From positions 1 to 24,362 of the forward strand of contig CAZNSG010000120.1 of assembly GCA_964575715.1 (NCBI GenBank): a stretch of DNA of 24,362 nt. Direction: 5' to 3'. This stretch comes from PNAI01 sp964575715. Lineage in GTDB: Bacteria; Pseudomonadota; Alphaproteobacteria; Rhizobiales; Xanthobacteraceae. Below the pieces are notes generated by a model. It searched no databases. It was not told where the DNA came from and saw only the letters and a list, made by a program, of their open reading frames with translations. The stretch's first letter is position 1. Every line of letters begins with the position of its first letter. Both the position numbers and the translations under genes were made by a program. Positions 7,646 through 14,942 of this stretch are shown one piece after another.

Positions 7646-8030
7646 TAAGGGATTGTTAGCACTGATTAAAACCCATTGACCGTTTTGCTGCCGCACTCCA
7701 ATTCTCTTAACTCGTCATTCCGGCCGAGCGGCTTTAGCGGCGAGAGCCGGAATCCATAAACACCTGCGGTGGTTATGGATTCCGGGCTCGCGGACTTCGT
7801 CCGCGCCCCGGAATGACTGGTTGAAATTTGTTCGGGTTAAAACGCCCGACGACTGACCGCTAGCCATCCGGTTACCACGCTTGCAAACCAGCGCGTTACC
7901 ACGCCGCAAGGCCGCCGAACGCCGTTAAGCGCATCTCCGGCTTGTCGTCGATACCTTTAGCGCGGCGTGCTAAAGCCCCACACGGCTTGCGTAATTGTAA
8001 GAGCCACGGACGACCAAGCTACGGACAAAA
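7646..8030. other. hisS-hisZ intergenic region, no gene seen
   Basis: 385 bp without a convincing coding region. It holds the palindromic repeat at 7714-7817 and, closer to hisZ, a small hairpin with 7-bp arms ctttagc / gctaaag (7955-7975) about 55 bases before the hisZ start. A decamer gttaccacgc occurs twice in the same direction around 7870-7905. I see no leader peptide with a histidine run. If hisS and hisZ are co-transcribed, the message includes all of this. Confidence 0.6.
7714..7817. repeat. attccgg palindromic repeat, copy A
   Basis: The outer arms are gtcattccgg and ccggaatgac; the inner arms are ccggaatccataa and ttatggattccgg around a short centre. It is 104 bp long. Two related copies occur at about 10150-10290 and 16055-16252. 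Copy A lacks the two-hairpin module found in the latter and so shows the empty state of this family. Confidence 0.85.
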
Positions 8031-9176
8031 ATGACGACGGGGACAAATACCTATCAGCCCGACCCGCGGGCCGAGGCGCTGGTTGCTGCCTACGAGCGCG
8101 CCGGCTATTGCCGCATCGCGCCCGCGATTTTGCAGCCGGCCGAACCGTTCCTCGATCTCTCCGGCGAGGACATCCGACGGCGCATGTATCTGACCGCCGA
8201 CTCCGAAGGCCGCGAACTATGCCTGCGGCCCGATCTCACCATTCCGGTCTCCTGCGACTATCTGGCCTCCGTCGATGCCGGCCAGCCGCAAGGCTACTGC
8301 TACCTCGGTCCGGTGTTCCGCGACCGCGCACCGGCTTCGCCTGAATTTGTGCAAGCTGGCATTGAATCCTATGGCCGCTCCGATTGTGCCGCCGCCGACG
8401 CCGAAATGCTTGCGCTCGGGCTCGAAGCCACCAGCCACTACGGCCTCCCCGCGCCGGAAATCCGCATGGGCGACGTCGCATTATTTTCCGCGCTCGTTGC
8501 CGCGCTCGATCTGGCGCCCGCCTGGAAGCGCCGCCTCGTCAAGGATTTCAATCGCAAGAGCAATCTCGCCCACGATCTCGAACGGCTCACGCTCGCCGCC
8601 CGCAACCAGCGGCCGGAATATGAGGGCGTGCTCGCAGCTCTCGCCGGCGCCGATCCCAAGGGCGCGCAGGCGCTCGTCTCCGATCTCATTTCGATCGCCG
8701 GCATCACCACGGTCGGCGGGCGAACCGTCGATGAGATTGCCGAACGCTTTCTCGAACAGGCCGCTCCTGGCGCTGCCTCCGCATTGCCGCAGCAGACGCG
8801 CGCGCTGATCGAGCGCTTCCTGGCGATTTCCGGCGACCCCGACCAAGCCGCGGCCGCCCTGCGCGCGCTCGCCGCCGACGCCCAGATCGCGCTCGGCCCC
8901 GCGCTTGACCTGTTGGAAAACCGCACCGGCTTTCTGGCTGCGCGCGGCATCGATGTCGCGCGCATTTTGTTCTCCACCAGCTTTGGCCGCGGCATCGATT
9001 ACTACACCGGCATGGTGTTCGAATTGCACGATCCTGCCACCCGCGTGGTCGGCCAATTGGTGGCCGGCGGCCGCTACGATGGGCTGCTTACGCGGCTCGG
9101 TGCGCCGGCGCCGATCCCGGCCGTAGGCTTCGCGGTCTGGATCGAGCGCATCGCGGCCTGCGGGAGCGCGACATGA
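8031..9176 (+). CDS. hisZ: ATP phosphoribosyltransferase regulatory subunit HisZ
   Basis: 381 residues with the catalytic-core fold of histidyl-tRNA synthetase but no anticodon-binding domain. This is the paralogue that partners HisG in the first step of histidine synthesis. Visible synthetase-like motifs: LRPDLT (65-70), the motif-2 relative FRDRAPASPEFVQAGIE (96-112), GIDYYTG (321-327) and GGRYDG (346-351). In the HisG/HisZ hetero-octamer it supports activity and histidine feedback rather than aminoacylation. Start ATG 8031. Its stop overlaps the hisG start in an ATGA (9173-9176), implying translational coupling and equal dosage. Nearly every codon ends in G or C, unlike the central part of hisS upstream. 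Confidence 0.93.
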   Translation: MTTGTNTYQPDPRAEALVAAYERAGYCRIAPAILQPAEPFLDLSGEDIRRRMYLTADSEGRELCLRPDLTIPVSCDYLASVDAGQPQGYCYLGPVFRDRAPASPEFVQAGIESYGRSDCAAADAEMLALGLEATSHYGLPAPEIRMGDVALFSALVAALDLAPAWKRRLVKDFNRKSNLAHDLERLTLAARNQRPEYEGVLAALAGADPKGAQALVSDLISIAGITTVGGRTVDEIAERFLEQAAPGAASALPQQTRALIERFLAISGDPDQAAAALRALAADAQIALGPALDLLENRTGFLAARGIDVARILFSTSFGRGIDYYTGMVFELHDPATRVVGQLVAGGRYDGLLTRLGAPAPIPAVGFAVWIERIAACGSAT

Positions 9177-10144
9177 GCGCGCCGTTTGTCATCGCGGTGC
9201 CCTCGAAGGGCCGCCTGCAGGAGAACACCGAGGCATTGTTCGCCCATGCTGGCCTCGTGCTCGTCAAGCCGCGCGGTGCGCGCGACTATCGCGGCGCCAT
9301 TGCCGGCGTGCCTGGCGTCGAAGTCGCCTATCTCTCGTCAACTGAAATCGCTGCCCAACTCGCGCAGGGCCTGGCCCATTTCGGCGTCACCGGCGAGGAC
9401 CTGGTGCGCGAACTGATCCCCCGCGCTGAGGCGCGTGTCGTGCTGATCGAGACGCTCGGCTTCGGCCACGCCAATGTGGTCGTGGCGGTGCCGCAAGCCT
9501 GGATCGACGTGCGCGACATGGCCGATCTCGACGATGTGGCGACCGCGTTCCGGCTGCGGCACGGCCGCAAGCTGCGCGTGGCGACCAAATATATGAACTT
9601 GACCCGCGATTTTTTCACTCAAGCCGGCATCGTCGACTATCGCATTGTCGAGAGTTCGGGCGCGACCGAAGGCGCGCCGGCGGCCGGCACCGCCGAGCTC
9701 ATTGTCGACATCACCACGTCCGGCGCGACGCTTGCGGCCAATGGGCTTAAAGTCGTGGAGGACGGCGTGGTCCTGCGCTCGCAAGCCAATCTGGTTGCCG
9801 CGCGCACGGCGATTTGGGATCGGCCACAGCGCGCGATCGCGCGCAGCATCCTCGACCGCTTGGCCGCGCACGCCCGCGCGCGCGCCTTCCGCGAAGTGCG
9901 CGCACGTTTTCCCGGCTGCGACGAAGCCGTTCTCATCCAGGCCAAGCAGGATTTCGGCGTGGTTGCGCCGTTTGGTGGGCCGACGTCGTCGGGCATGCTC
10001 ACGCTGCATTGCCCGCCGGGCGCGGTCTATGCGCTCACGCGCTTTCTGCATGCCAAGGGAGCGGACGGCGTCACCGTCGCCGAGATCGACTACGTGTTTG
10101 CGCCCAACAATCCGCTCTTCGCCAAGCTCGAAGCGGCGCTTTAG
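9173..10144 (+). CDS. hisG: ATP phosphoribosyltransferase HisG
   Basis: 323 residues. It joins ATP and PRPP to give phosphoribosyl-ATP, the committed step of histidine synthesis. Visible: the N-terminal VPSKGRL (9-15), FGVTGEDL (70-77), the ATKYMNLTRDFF block (137-148), and the PRPP-binding loop DITTSGATL (179-187). Short-type HisG proteins that need HisZ are usually about 200-230 residues. This one continues for about 85 residues (240-323), including GPTSSGMLTLHCP and DGVTVAEIDYVF, a region resembling the small regulatory domain of long-type enzymes. It nevertheless overlaps hisZ by 4 bp. I have seen similar lengths in Bradyrhizobium-type HisG, so this may be normal for the clade. A repeat follows six bases after the stop. 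Confidence 0.95.
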   Translation: MSAPFVIAVPSKGRLQENTEALFAHAGLVLVKPRGARDYRGAIAGVPGVEVAYLSSTEIAAQLAQGLAHFGVTGEDLVRELIPRAEARVVLIETLGFGHANVVVAVPQAWIDVRDMADLDDVATAFRLRHGRKLRVATKYMNLTRDFFTQAGIVDYRIVESSGATEGAPAAGTAELIVDITTSGATLAANGLKVVEDGVVLRSQANLVAARTAIWDRPQRAIARSILDRLAAHARARAFREVRARFPGCDEAVLIQAKQDFGVVAPFGGPTSSGMLTLHCPPGAVYALTRFLHAKGADGVTVAEIDYVFAPNNPLFAKLEAAL

Positions 10145-10149
10145 TATTT

Positions 10150-10290
10150 TACCAATTCGCATAAATTCAGACTCGTCATTCCGGGGCGCGGGCGAAGCCC
10201 GCGAGCCCGGAATCCATAATCACGGCCGGTGGATATGGATTCCGGCCCTCGCCGCTCACGCAGCTCGGCCGGAATGACGAATTGAGAGAG
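10150..10290. repeat. attccgg palindromic repeat, copy B
   Basis: Core arms gtcattccgg (10175) and ccggaatgac (to 10278), with inner arms ccggaatccata and atatggattccgg. The flanks also belong to the element: 'accaattcgcataaatt' on the left recurs, inverted, on the right of the 16055-16252 copy, and 'gaattgagag' on the right recurs inverted on its left. The element therefore has two distinct ends and sits between the convergent hisG and GtrA genes. Confidence 0.8.
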
Positions 10291-10302
10291 TTGCTATTAT
10301 TG

Positions 10303-10830
10303 TCAGCGCGGGTCCGAGGCTTGCCGCGTGCGCGGACGAAATACCACGAAATGCGACAGCGAAAAGTTGACCACGAACCCGACCAGGATCGCGATCAATT
10401 TAGCCGCCCAAACCGGCACGAACTGCGCGGCGATCACCACCGTCGTCGTATTGGCAATGACGCCGGCGATGCCCGAGGCCACGAATGTTCCGTAATCGCG
10501 CCATTTGAGCTGGCGGCCGCTTTCCACGGCGAATGTGGTGTACGAATTCATCACGTAGGAACCGGACACTGCCACCAGCCAGGCAATCACGTTGGCGGGA
10601 ACGAGAATCCAAGTCTCGGCGCTCAAGCAATGGCAAGCCGCGGCAAGCTCCGCGGCAAGCTCGGTCGCTTTGGTGGACTCGCCCAGAATCCCGAGCGCCA
10701 AAAAGAAGACGCCGTAGTCGACCGCCGCATTGATCACGCCCACCAGCGCGAAGCTCACGGCCTTGAATGCAATGGCGCGCTCATGCCACGCCGCGGCGAT
10801 CCGCTCGGCGATGTTGTGGAAGGAAGTCAT
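10303..10830 (-). CDS. GtrA family membrane protein (putative lipid-linked sugar flippase)
   Basis: 175 residues from ATG 10830; the reading frame stays open upstream but that extension has no membrane or family features. Four membrane helices are visible (about 22-47, 76-94, 112-133, 138-160). Family hallmarks are present: VGVINAAVDYGVFF in helix 1, SYVMNSYTTF after helix 2, and NFSLSHFVVF at the end of helix 4. GtrA proteins are thought to help polyprenyl-phosphate-linked sugars cross the inner membrane. The loop between helices 1 and 2 is about 28 residues and contains a Cys, longer than usual. It is transcribed divergently from the GT2 gene, starts 138 bp apart, so the two probably share a control region. 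Which sugar it handles is not visible. Confidence 0.85.
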   Translation of the reverse strand: MTSFHNIAERIAAAWHERAIAFKAVSFALVGVINAAVDYGVFFLALGILGESTKATELAAELAAACHCLSAETWILVPANVIAWLVAVSGSYVMNSYTTFAVESGRQLKWRDYGTFVASGIAGVIANTTTVVIAAQFVPVWAAKLIAILVGFVVNFSLSHFVVFRPRTRQASDPR

Positions 10831-10967
10831 GCGCGGTCCGCTTACTCTTTTTCCCCGCGCCCGCAAAGCACAGAAGCGGAAAGCGCTTAAGACGTTGAAA
10901 GAATTCGATATTTGTCCCCCTCCGTGGCCACGACAGCGCCATTCTCTTGCGCTATAGATTGACGGGT

Positions 10968-12077
10968 ATGGATGGGCGGCTAAAAACCATGGCAACCAAA
11001 ACAACCGGCCGGACTGGGCACCTCGACGGCACAGCAGCGTACACAGAACCTGGGCGCTCAGAACCTGGGCGCTCCGAAGCTGGCCTCTCGATCGTGGTTC
11101 CGGTTTTCAACGAGGCTGAGGGCCTTGCGCGTTTCCACGATCAGCTGGTCGAGGTCGCGCGGAATTTGCGGCGAACGCGCGGACTTAACTGCGAAGTCGT
11201 CTACGTTGACGATGGCAGCCGCGATCAAACCTATGCGGTGGCGAGCGCGCTGCCGGCCGAGGTGCTCGATGTCCAGCTCATCTCGCTGTCGCGCAACTTC
11301 GGCAAGGAGGCTGCGCTGATGGCCGGCCTCGATCATGCCCGGCTCGGTGCCGTTCTGTTCATGGATGGCGACGGCCAGCATCCGCCAAGTCTGATCGAGC
11401 TGCTGGTCGGCCATTGGCTCGACGGCGGCTACGATGTGATCTACACCGCCAAGGCCCACCGCGAGAACGAGCCGGTGCTCCGCCGCTGGGGTGTTCGCGC
11501 GTTCTATGCGCTCATCAACTGGGGCGCGCGCCAGAAGATCCCGGAGGATGCCGGCGACTTCCGCCTGCTCTCCCCGCGCGCCGCCAACGCCCTGCGCCAG
11601 TTGCCCGAGCGCAACCGCTTCTTCAAGGGCTTGGCGAGCTGGATCGGATTCCGCCAGATTCGCGTCGATTACGAGCCGGCCAGGCGGCTGCATGGAACCA
11701 CGACCTGGAACCTGCGCTCGCTGGTCGGACTTTCCATCGAAGGACTGACATCGTTCTCGGTGGCGCCGCTGCGTTTTGCCAGCATGCTCGGTCTCTTGCT
11801 TGCAGCCAGCGCGCTGATTTTCGGCGTCACGATATTGATCGAGGCATTTTTCTTTGGCGTCGCTGTGCCCGGGTATCCTTCGGTAGTTGTCGGCGTGATG
11901 GTGATCGGCGGGGTTCAGCTCGTCATGATCGGCGTCTTGGGCGAATACATCGGCAAGATTCTCTCCGAACTCAAAGCGCGCCCGGTGTATTTCGTCGCCC
12001 ATCATAGCGTCAAGAGCGCGCAAGATCGCATTGCGGACCGCGCCAATGCCGCGCCCGCCCGGACGGCGGCGGAATGA
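10968..12077 (+). CDS. GT2 family polyprenyl-phosphate sugar synthase (GtrB/ArnC/DPM1-like)
   Basis: 369 residues from ATG 10968; ATG 10989 or TTG 10947 are also possible, since the first 40 residues are not conserved. A GT-A domain has LSIVVPVFNE (about 40-49), the nucleotide-sugar motif VYVDDGS (81-83 DDG) and the metal-site MDGDGQHP (133-137). A DAGDFRLL block and ERNRFFKGL follow. Two C-terminal membrane helices (about 260-285 and 295-325) give the GtrB/ArnC topology. Such enzymes load a sugar from a nucleotide donor onto undecaprenyl phosphate at the cytoplasmic face. The next gene, a deacetylase, overlaps it by 4 bp (ATGA), suggesting the sugar is an N-acetylhexosamine that is then deacetylated. 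Residues preceding the domain contain a 15-base tandem repeat. Confidence 0.88.
   Translation: MDGRLKTMATKTTGRTGHLDGTAAYTEPGRSEPGRSEAGLSIVVPVFNEAEGLARFHDQLVEVARNLRRTRGLNCEVVYVDDGSRDQTYAVASALPAEVLDVQLISLSRNFGKEAALMAGLDHARLGAVLFMDGDGQHPPSLIELLVGHWLDGGYDVIYTAKAHRENEPVLRRWGVRAFYALINWGARQKIPEDAGDFRLLSPRAANALRQLPERNRFFKGLASWIGFRQIRVDYEPARRLHGTTTWNLRSLVGLSIEGLTSFSVAPLRFASMLGLLLAASALIFGVTILIEAFFFGVAVPGYPSVVVGVMVIGGVQLVMIGVLGEYIGKILSELKARPVYFVAHHSVKSAQDRIADRANAAPARTAAE
11045..11089 (+). repeat. Three tandem 15-bp units at the 5' end of the GT2 gene
   Basis: agaacctgggcgctc occurs twice in a row (11045-11059, 11060-11074), followed by a diverged third unit cgaagctggcctctc. In frame they encode EPGRS-EPGRS-EAGLS just before the first strand of the GT-A domain, so the repeat lengthens a flexible N-terminal tail without breaking the frame. 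Confidence 0.85.
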
Positions 12078-12913
12078 GCAAGCTGCCGGCGCGAATTTGG
12101 CTGTGCGCCGACGACTACGGTATTTCTCCTTCGGTCAATGCCGCGATCCGCGATCTCCTCGCCCGCGGGCGGATTAACGCTACCTCCGTCATCGTGGTGG
12201 CGCCGAGCTTTCATCGCACCGAGGCGACCGCGCTCGATGCTCTCAACGCTCCCGCGCGCAGAATGGCCATCGGTTTGCACGTCACGCTGACCGCGCCGTT
12301 CCGGCCGCTGAGCGCGGGTTTTGCGCCCACCAACGCGGGCAGCTTTCTGCCGCTGGCGGCGACCTTCAAGTGCGCTTTCCTGCACAAGTTTGAGTACCAG
12401 CGGCTCTTGGTCGAGGTCACGGCCCAGCTCGATGCCTTTATCGCCGCCTTTGGCCGCGCGCCCGACTTTGTCGACGGCCACCAGCACGTTCAACTGTTGC
12501 CGCAAGTACGCGAGGCGGTGCTGACCGCGCTCAAGGCGAGTGCGCCGCATGCTTGGGTGCGGCAATGCGGGCGGGTGCTGCCGCTCCACCAACGCTTTGC
12601 CGATCGCAAGGGTCTCCTGCTCGATCTCATGAGCGCCAAGTTCCGCGCCCGTGCGATAGCGCTGGGCGTGCGCACCAATCCGGCTTTTGCCGGCACTTAC
12701 GGTTTTTCTGTCGATGCGGATTTCACCGAACTATTCCCTAAATTTCTCCACCGTCTGCCGGAGAACGGCGTGGTGATGTGCCATCCCGGCTTGGTCGATG
12801 CGGAACTCAAGCGCCTCGACCCGCTGACCACTCTGCGCGAAAAGGAATACGCCTATTTCGCTGGCGAGAATTTTCCGGCTCTCCTCGCCGCGCATGGCGT
12901 AACGCTGGACTAG
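12074..12913 (+). CDS. YdjC/ChbG/HpnK-family carbohydrate deacetylase
   Basis: 279 residues, typical length. The N-terminal CADDYG (Asp13, Asp14) is the family signature. GLHVTLT (His69) and DGHQHV (Asp134, His136, His138) supply the metal ligands, and a late VMCHPG supports the assignment. These enzymes remove an acetyl group from N-acetyl sugars in a divalent-metal-dependent reaction. Members include ChbG (chitooligosaccharides), HpnK (hopanoid-associated) and NaxD, which in Francisella deacetylates undecaprenyl-phosphate-linked GalNAc. No signal peptide is visible, so it acts in the cytoplasm. It overlaps the GT2 gene by 4 bp, favouring a lipid-linked substrate as for NaxD. The substrate assignment is inference from context. 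Confidence 0.88.
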   Translation: MSKLPARIWLCADDYGISPSVNAAIRDLLARGRINATSVIVVAPSFHRTEATALDALNAPARRMAIGLHVTLTAPFRPLSAGFAPTNAGSFLPLAATFKCAFLHKFEYQRLLVEVTAQLDAFIAAFGRAPDFVDGHQHVQLLPQVREAVLTALKASAPHAWVRQCGRVLPLHQRFADRKGLLLDLMSAKFRARAIALGVRTNPAFAGTYGFSVDADFTELFPKFLHRLPENGVVMCHPGLVDAELKRLDPLTTLREKEYAYFAGENFPALLAAHGVTLD

Positions 12914-12954
12914 GGTGCGCATAAATCGTGCTTGTTGAGCTCGGCTTGCTCAGG

Positions 12955-13011
12955 GTCCGCTTACCACCCGATAGCAAACGGGTAGCGGACCTCTCGGCAG
13001 GTCCGAGAGGT
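12955..13011. terminator. Overlapping hairpins after the deacetylase gene
   Basis: Hairpin 1: arms gtccgct + acccg against cgggtagcggac (12955-12990), with a four-base bulge and loop atagcaaa. Hairpin 2: acctctcgg / ccgagaggt (12989-13011). A third pairing, ggacct / aggtcc (12987-13004), would exclude the other two. There is no U tract, so termination is only a guess. It lies 42 bp after the deacetylase stop and 155 bp before the TPR gene start, in a gap with no other feature. Confidence 0.35.
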
Positions 13012-13165
13012 ACCGGGAGGCTCCATCGCGCCGCTGGCGGAGATAGCGGAAGGCCGGAGCTATATTGTGCAGGCGCGAAAGGTAAGGCACATTAAAATCG
13101 TAATAACGGGCTATCTTCGCAGTCGCGGGGTTCTGGAGACTGCCGTTTGTTGGGAGCCTAATATT

Positions 13166-14044
13166 GTGCGTGCCATCGTTTTGCTGGCCGGTTTGTGTTT
13201 TGCGGCCTTCGCGGCCGCGCAGACTATTGTCTTGCATGACCAGCCGCAGCCGTCGCTCTCGTTCGAGACAGTCAATCAATCCGAGCCGCCCGAGCCGCCT
13301 GCCACCGAACCGGCCACCGCGCCATCCATCGTGTCGCCGTCAGAGACGAAATATAAAGTCGCCAAGGAACTCATCGACAAGGTGCAGGAACATGCCGGGC
13401 GCAGAGAATACGCTAAGGCGATCGCGCTGATCACCGAGGCGCTGGCGACCGATAGCGGCAATGCCGAGCTCTATCGCTTTCGCGCGACCATACAATGTCG
13501 CGCCGCGAATTTAAAGCTCTGCCTGGAAGATGCCGGTAAAGCGATTGAGACCGATAAGGAATATGCGCCGGCTTATTTGTATCGCGGGCTGGTTCGCATC
13601 GACTCCGGTCAGCTCAAGGACGCGCTTTCCGATTGCGAGGCCACCATACGAATATGGCCCGAGCGTCCGCTGGGATACAATTGCAGGGGCCTCGCCAACA
13701 GGGAAATGCGTGACTTCTCCCGCGCCATCGCGGATTTCGACGAAGCCTTGAGCCGGGACGCAAAATTTGCCATCGCCCATTACAACAAAGGTCTCGCCTA
13801 CGCGCTCCAGAACAAGCCTGACGAGGCGATTTCAAGCTTCTCGTCCGCCATCCAAATCAACGACAAATACGACGATTCCTTCGCCCAGCGCGGCAAGGCC
13901 CGTATCGGCAAAGGCGACGTGGCCGCCGCTCGGGCCGACTTCGGAAAGGCGTTGTCCCTGAATGGCCGCAACTTCACCGCCGCAGTGGGCATACAGGCGC
14001 TGCAGGTGGGAAAGGCGCTCGACACTCTGGCGGGAAAGAATTAG
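13166..14044 (+). CDS. Exported tetratricopeptide repeat (TPR) protein
   Basis: 292 residues from GTG 13166, chosen because gggag lies nine bases upstream and because the protein then begins directly with a signal peptide (VRAIVLLAGLCFAAFAAA, cut before QT). A Pro/Glu-rich spacer follows. Then come about five to six TPR units (from roughly residue 70), recognisable by repeats such as AELYRFRATIQ, APAYLYRGLVRIDSG, LGYNCRGLANREM, AIAHYNKGLAYALQNK and SFAQRGKARIGKG. TPR proteins are scaffolds, so this one is predicted to bind a partner in the periplasm. The next two genes on the same strand encode exported ClpP-fold proteins, with 64 bp to the first, so an operon with shared function is plausible. 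No enzymatic motif is visible. Confidence 0.8.
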   Translation: MRAIVLLAGLCFAAFAAAQTIVLHDQPQPSLSFETVNQSEPPEPPATEPATAPSIVSPSETKYKVAKELIDKVQEHAGRREYAKAIALITEALATDSGNAELYRFRATIQCRAANLKLCLEDAGKAIETDKEYAPAYLYRGLVRIDSGQLKDALSDCEATIRIWPERPLGYNCRGLANREMRDFSRAIADFDEALSRDAKFAIAHYNKGLAYALQNKPDEAISSFSSAIQINDKYDDSFAQRGKARIGKGDVAAARADFGKALSLNGRNFTAAVGIQALQVGKALDTLAGKN

Positions 14045-14108
14045 CCCGCCGATGCTTCGACGATTAGTCAACAGGCCTCGGCCTGGAAATTTTAAGAGAG
14101 ATTGTCAG

Positions 14109-14825
14109 ATGATGACCGCCCGAAAGAATTTCAAGCTCACCTGCCGCGCGGCGTTTGCAATATTTGCAATTGCGTTGGGCACGATGCCTGATCGGGCACG
14201 GGCGGCCAGTGTGACCGAGGTGAATTCGGGCCGGCCTGACCTGGCCGTGTTTCTGCTCAATGGAGGGATTCGGGGCGGAGAAACCTTGGCGCTCGAGGCT
14301 CTGCTCAGTAAGCTGCCGCCAAGCAAACCTGCCGCCATCATTCTGCACTCGCCGGGAGGCAATCTTCATGAGGGCATGAAACTCGGCCGCTTCTTCCATC
14401 GCGCCCGGATCGCCACGTTCGTGCTCGGCTATGGGGGAAGCTGCTATAGCGCTTGCGCCATAGCCTTTCTCGGAGGTCGCGATAGCGACCGCAGGCCAAG
14501 CCGAACCAAGATGACAGGCGGCAATCTCGGATTCCATCAATTCAACCGCGCTCGGAGTGCCGAGGAATCCGCCAAGAAATATACCAAGGCCGACATGGAG
14601 AATGAGTTCTTTGGGACACGCGCTGTTGCGCTGAGCATTATCGAGTATCTGTCCGACATCGGCGAGGACATGTCATTCTTGCATTTGATGCTGAAAGCGC
14701 CGGCCGCGAAAATGACCCTTCTCAGCAACGAAGATGCCGTCACCTATGGCATCCACGTGATGGACGAACGCAACGACCAGGTCATCGATTCGACCAACAT
14801 CAGGGCACGTATCGAAGCGCGTTAG
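14109..14825 (+). CDS. Exported ClpP-fold protein with Ser and His retained
   Basis: 238 residues from ATG 14109 (the longer open frame runs back into the TPR gene). A signal peptide spans about residues 1-32, ending in RARA. The body resembles COG3904-type periplasmic proteins with a ClpP/crotonase-like fold: an oxyanion-type HSPGG (80-84), GxxIGRFFHRARIAT-like helix, the nucleophile motif GSCYSAC (Ser114) and LGFHQF (His143), which line up with the Ser and His of ClpP. Asp209 in SNEDAVTYGI could be the third member. A periplasmic serine protease or peptidase activity is therefore possible but unproven. Two cysteines (112 and 116) flank the Ser and could form a disulfide. Its paralogue follows at 14943. 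The stop codon overlaps the start of a palindromic repeat. Confidence 0.75.
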   Translation: MMTARKNFKLTCRAAFAIFAIALGTMPDRARAASVTEVNSGRPDLAVFLLNGGIRGGETLALEALLSKLPPSKPAAIILHSPGGNLHEGMKLGRFFHRARIATFVLGYGGSCYSACAIAFLGGRDSDRRPSRTKMTGGNLGFHQFNRARSAEESAKKYTKADMENEFFGTRAVALSIIEYLSDIGEDMSFLHLMLKAPAAKMTLLSNEDAVTYGIHVMDERNDQVIDSTNIRARIEAR

Positions 14826-14873
14826 AGCATGATCCCGAAAAGTGGGAACCGGTTTTCGGATAAGATCATGCTC
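14825..14873. repeat. gagcatgatc palindromic repeat
   Basis: Outer arms gagcatgatc and gatcatgctc enclose ccgaaaa and ttttcgg inner arms around an 'accgg' centre. This is a repeat known from many Rhizobiales genomes. It begins at the last base of the preceding stop codon and lies between the two ClpP-fold genes. Confidence 0.85.
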
Positions 14874-14942
14874 AAACAATAAGCTAGCGTCAGCACGGCA
14901 AGAAATGTTGGAGTCTGGTGGTTGTTTCGAAAACGGAGAGCG

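Noticed and set aside
9338..10162. 274-codon open frame on the minus strand
   Set aside because: Antisense shadow of hisG; composition dominated by Arg, Ala, Gly and His, and no start-site signals.
10831..11004. Longer N-terminus of the GtrA protein
   Set aside because: The extension is Arg/Trp/Cys-rich, would run across the start of the divergent GT2 gene, and ATG 10830 begins just before the first helix.
11058..12023. 321-codon open frame on the minus strand
   Set aside because: It runs entirely antisense to the GT2 gene, whose catalytic motifs are clear; the predicted protein is low in hydrophobic core residues and has no recognisable features.
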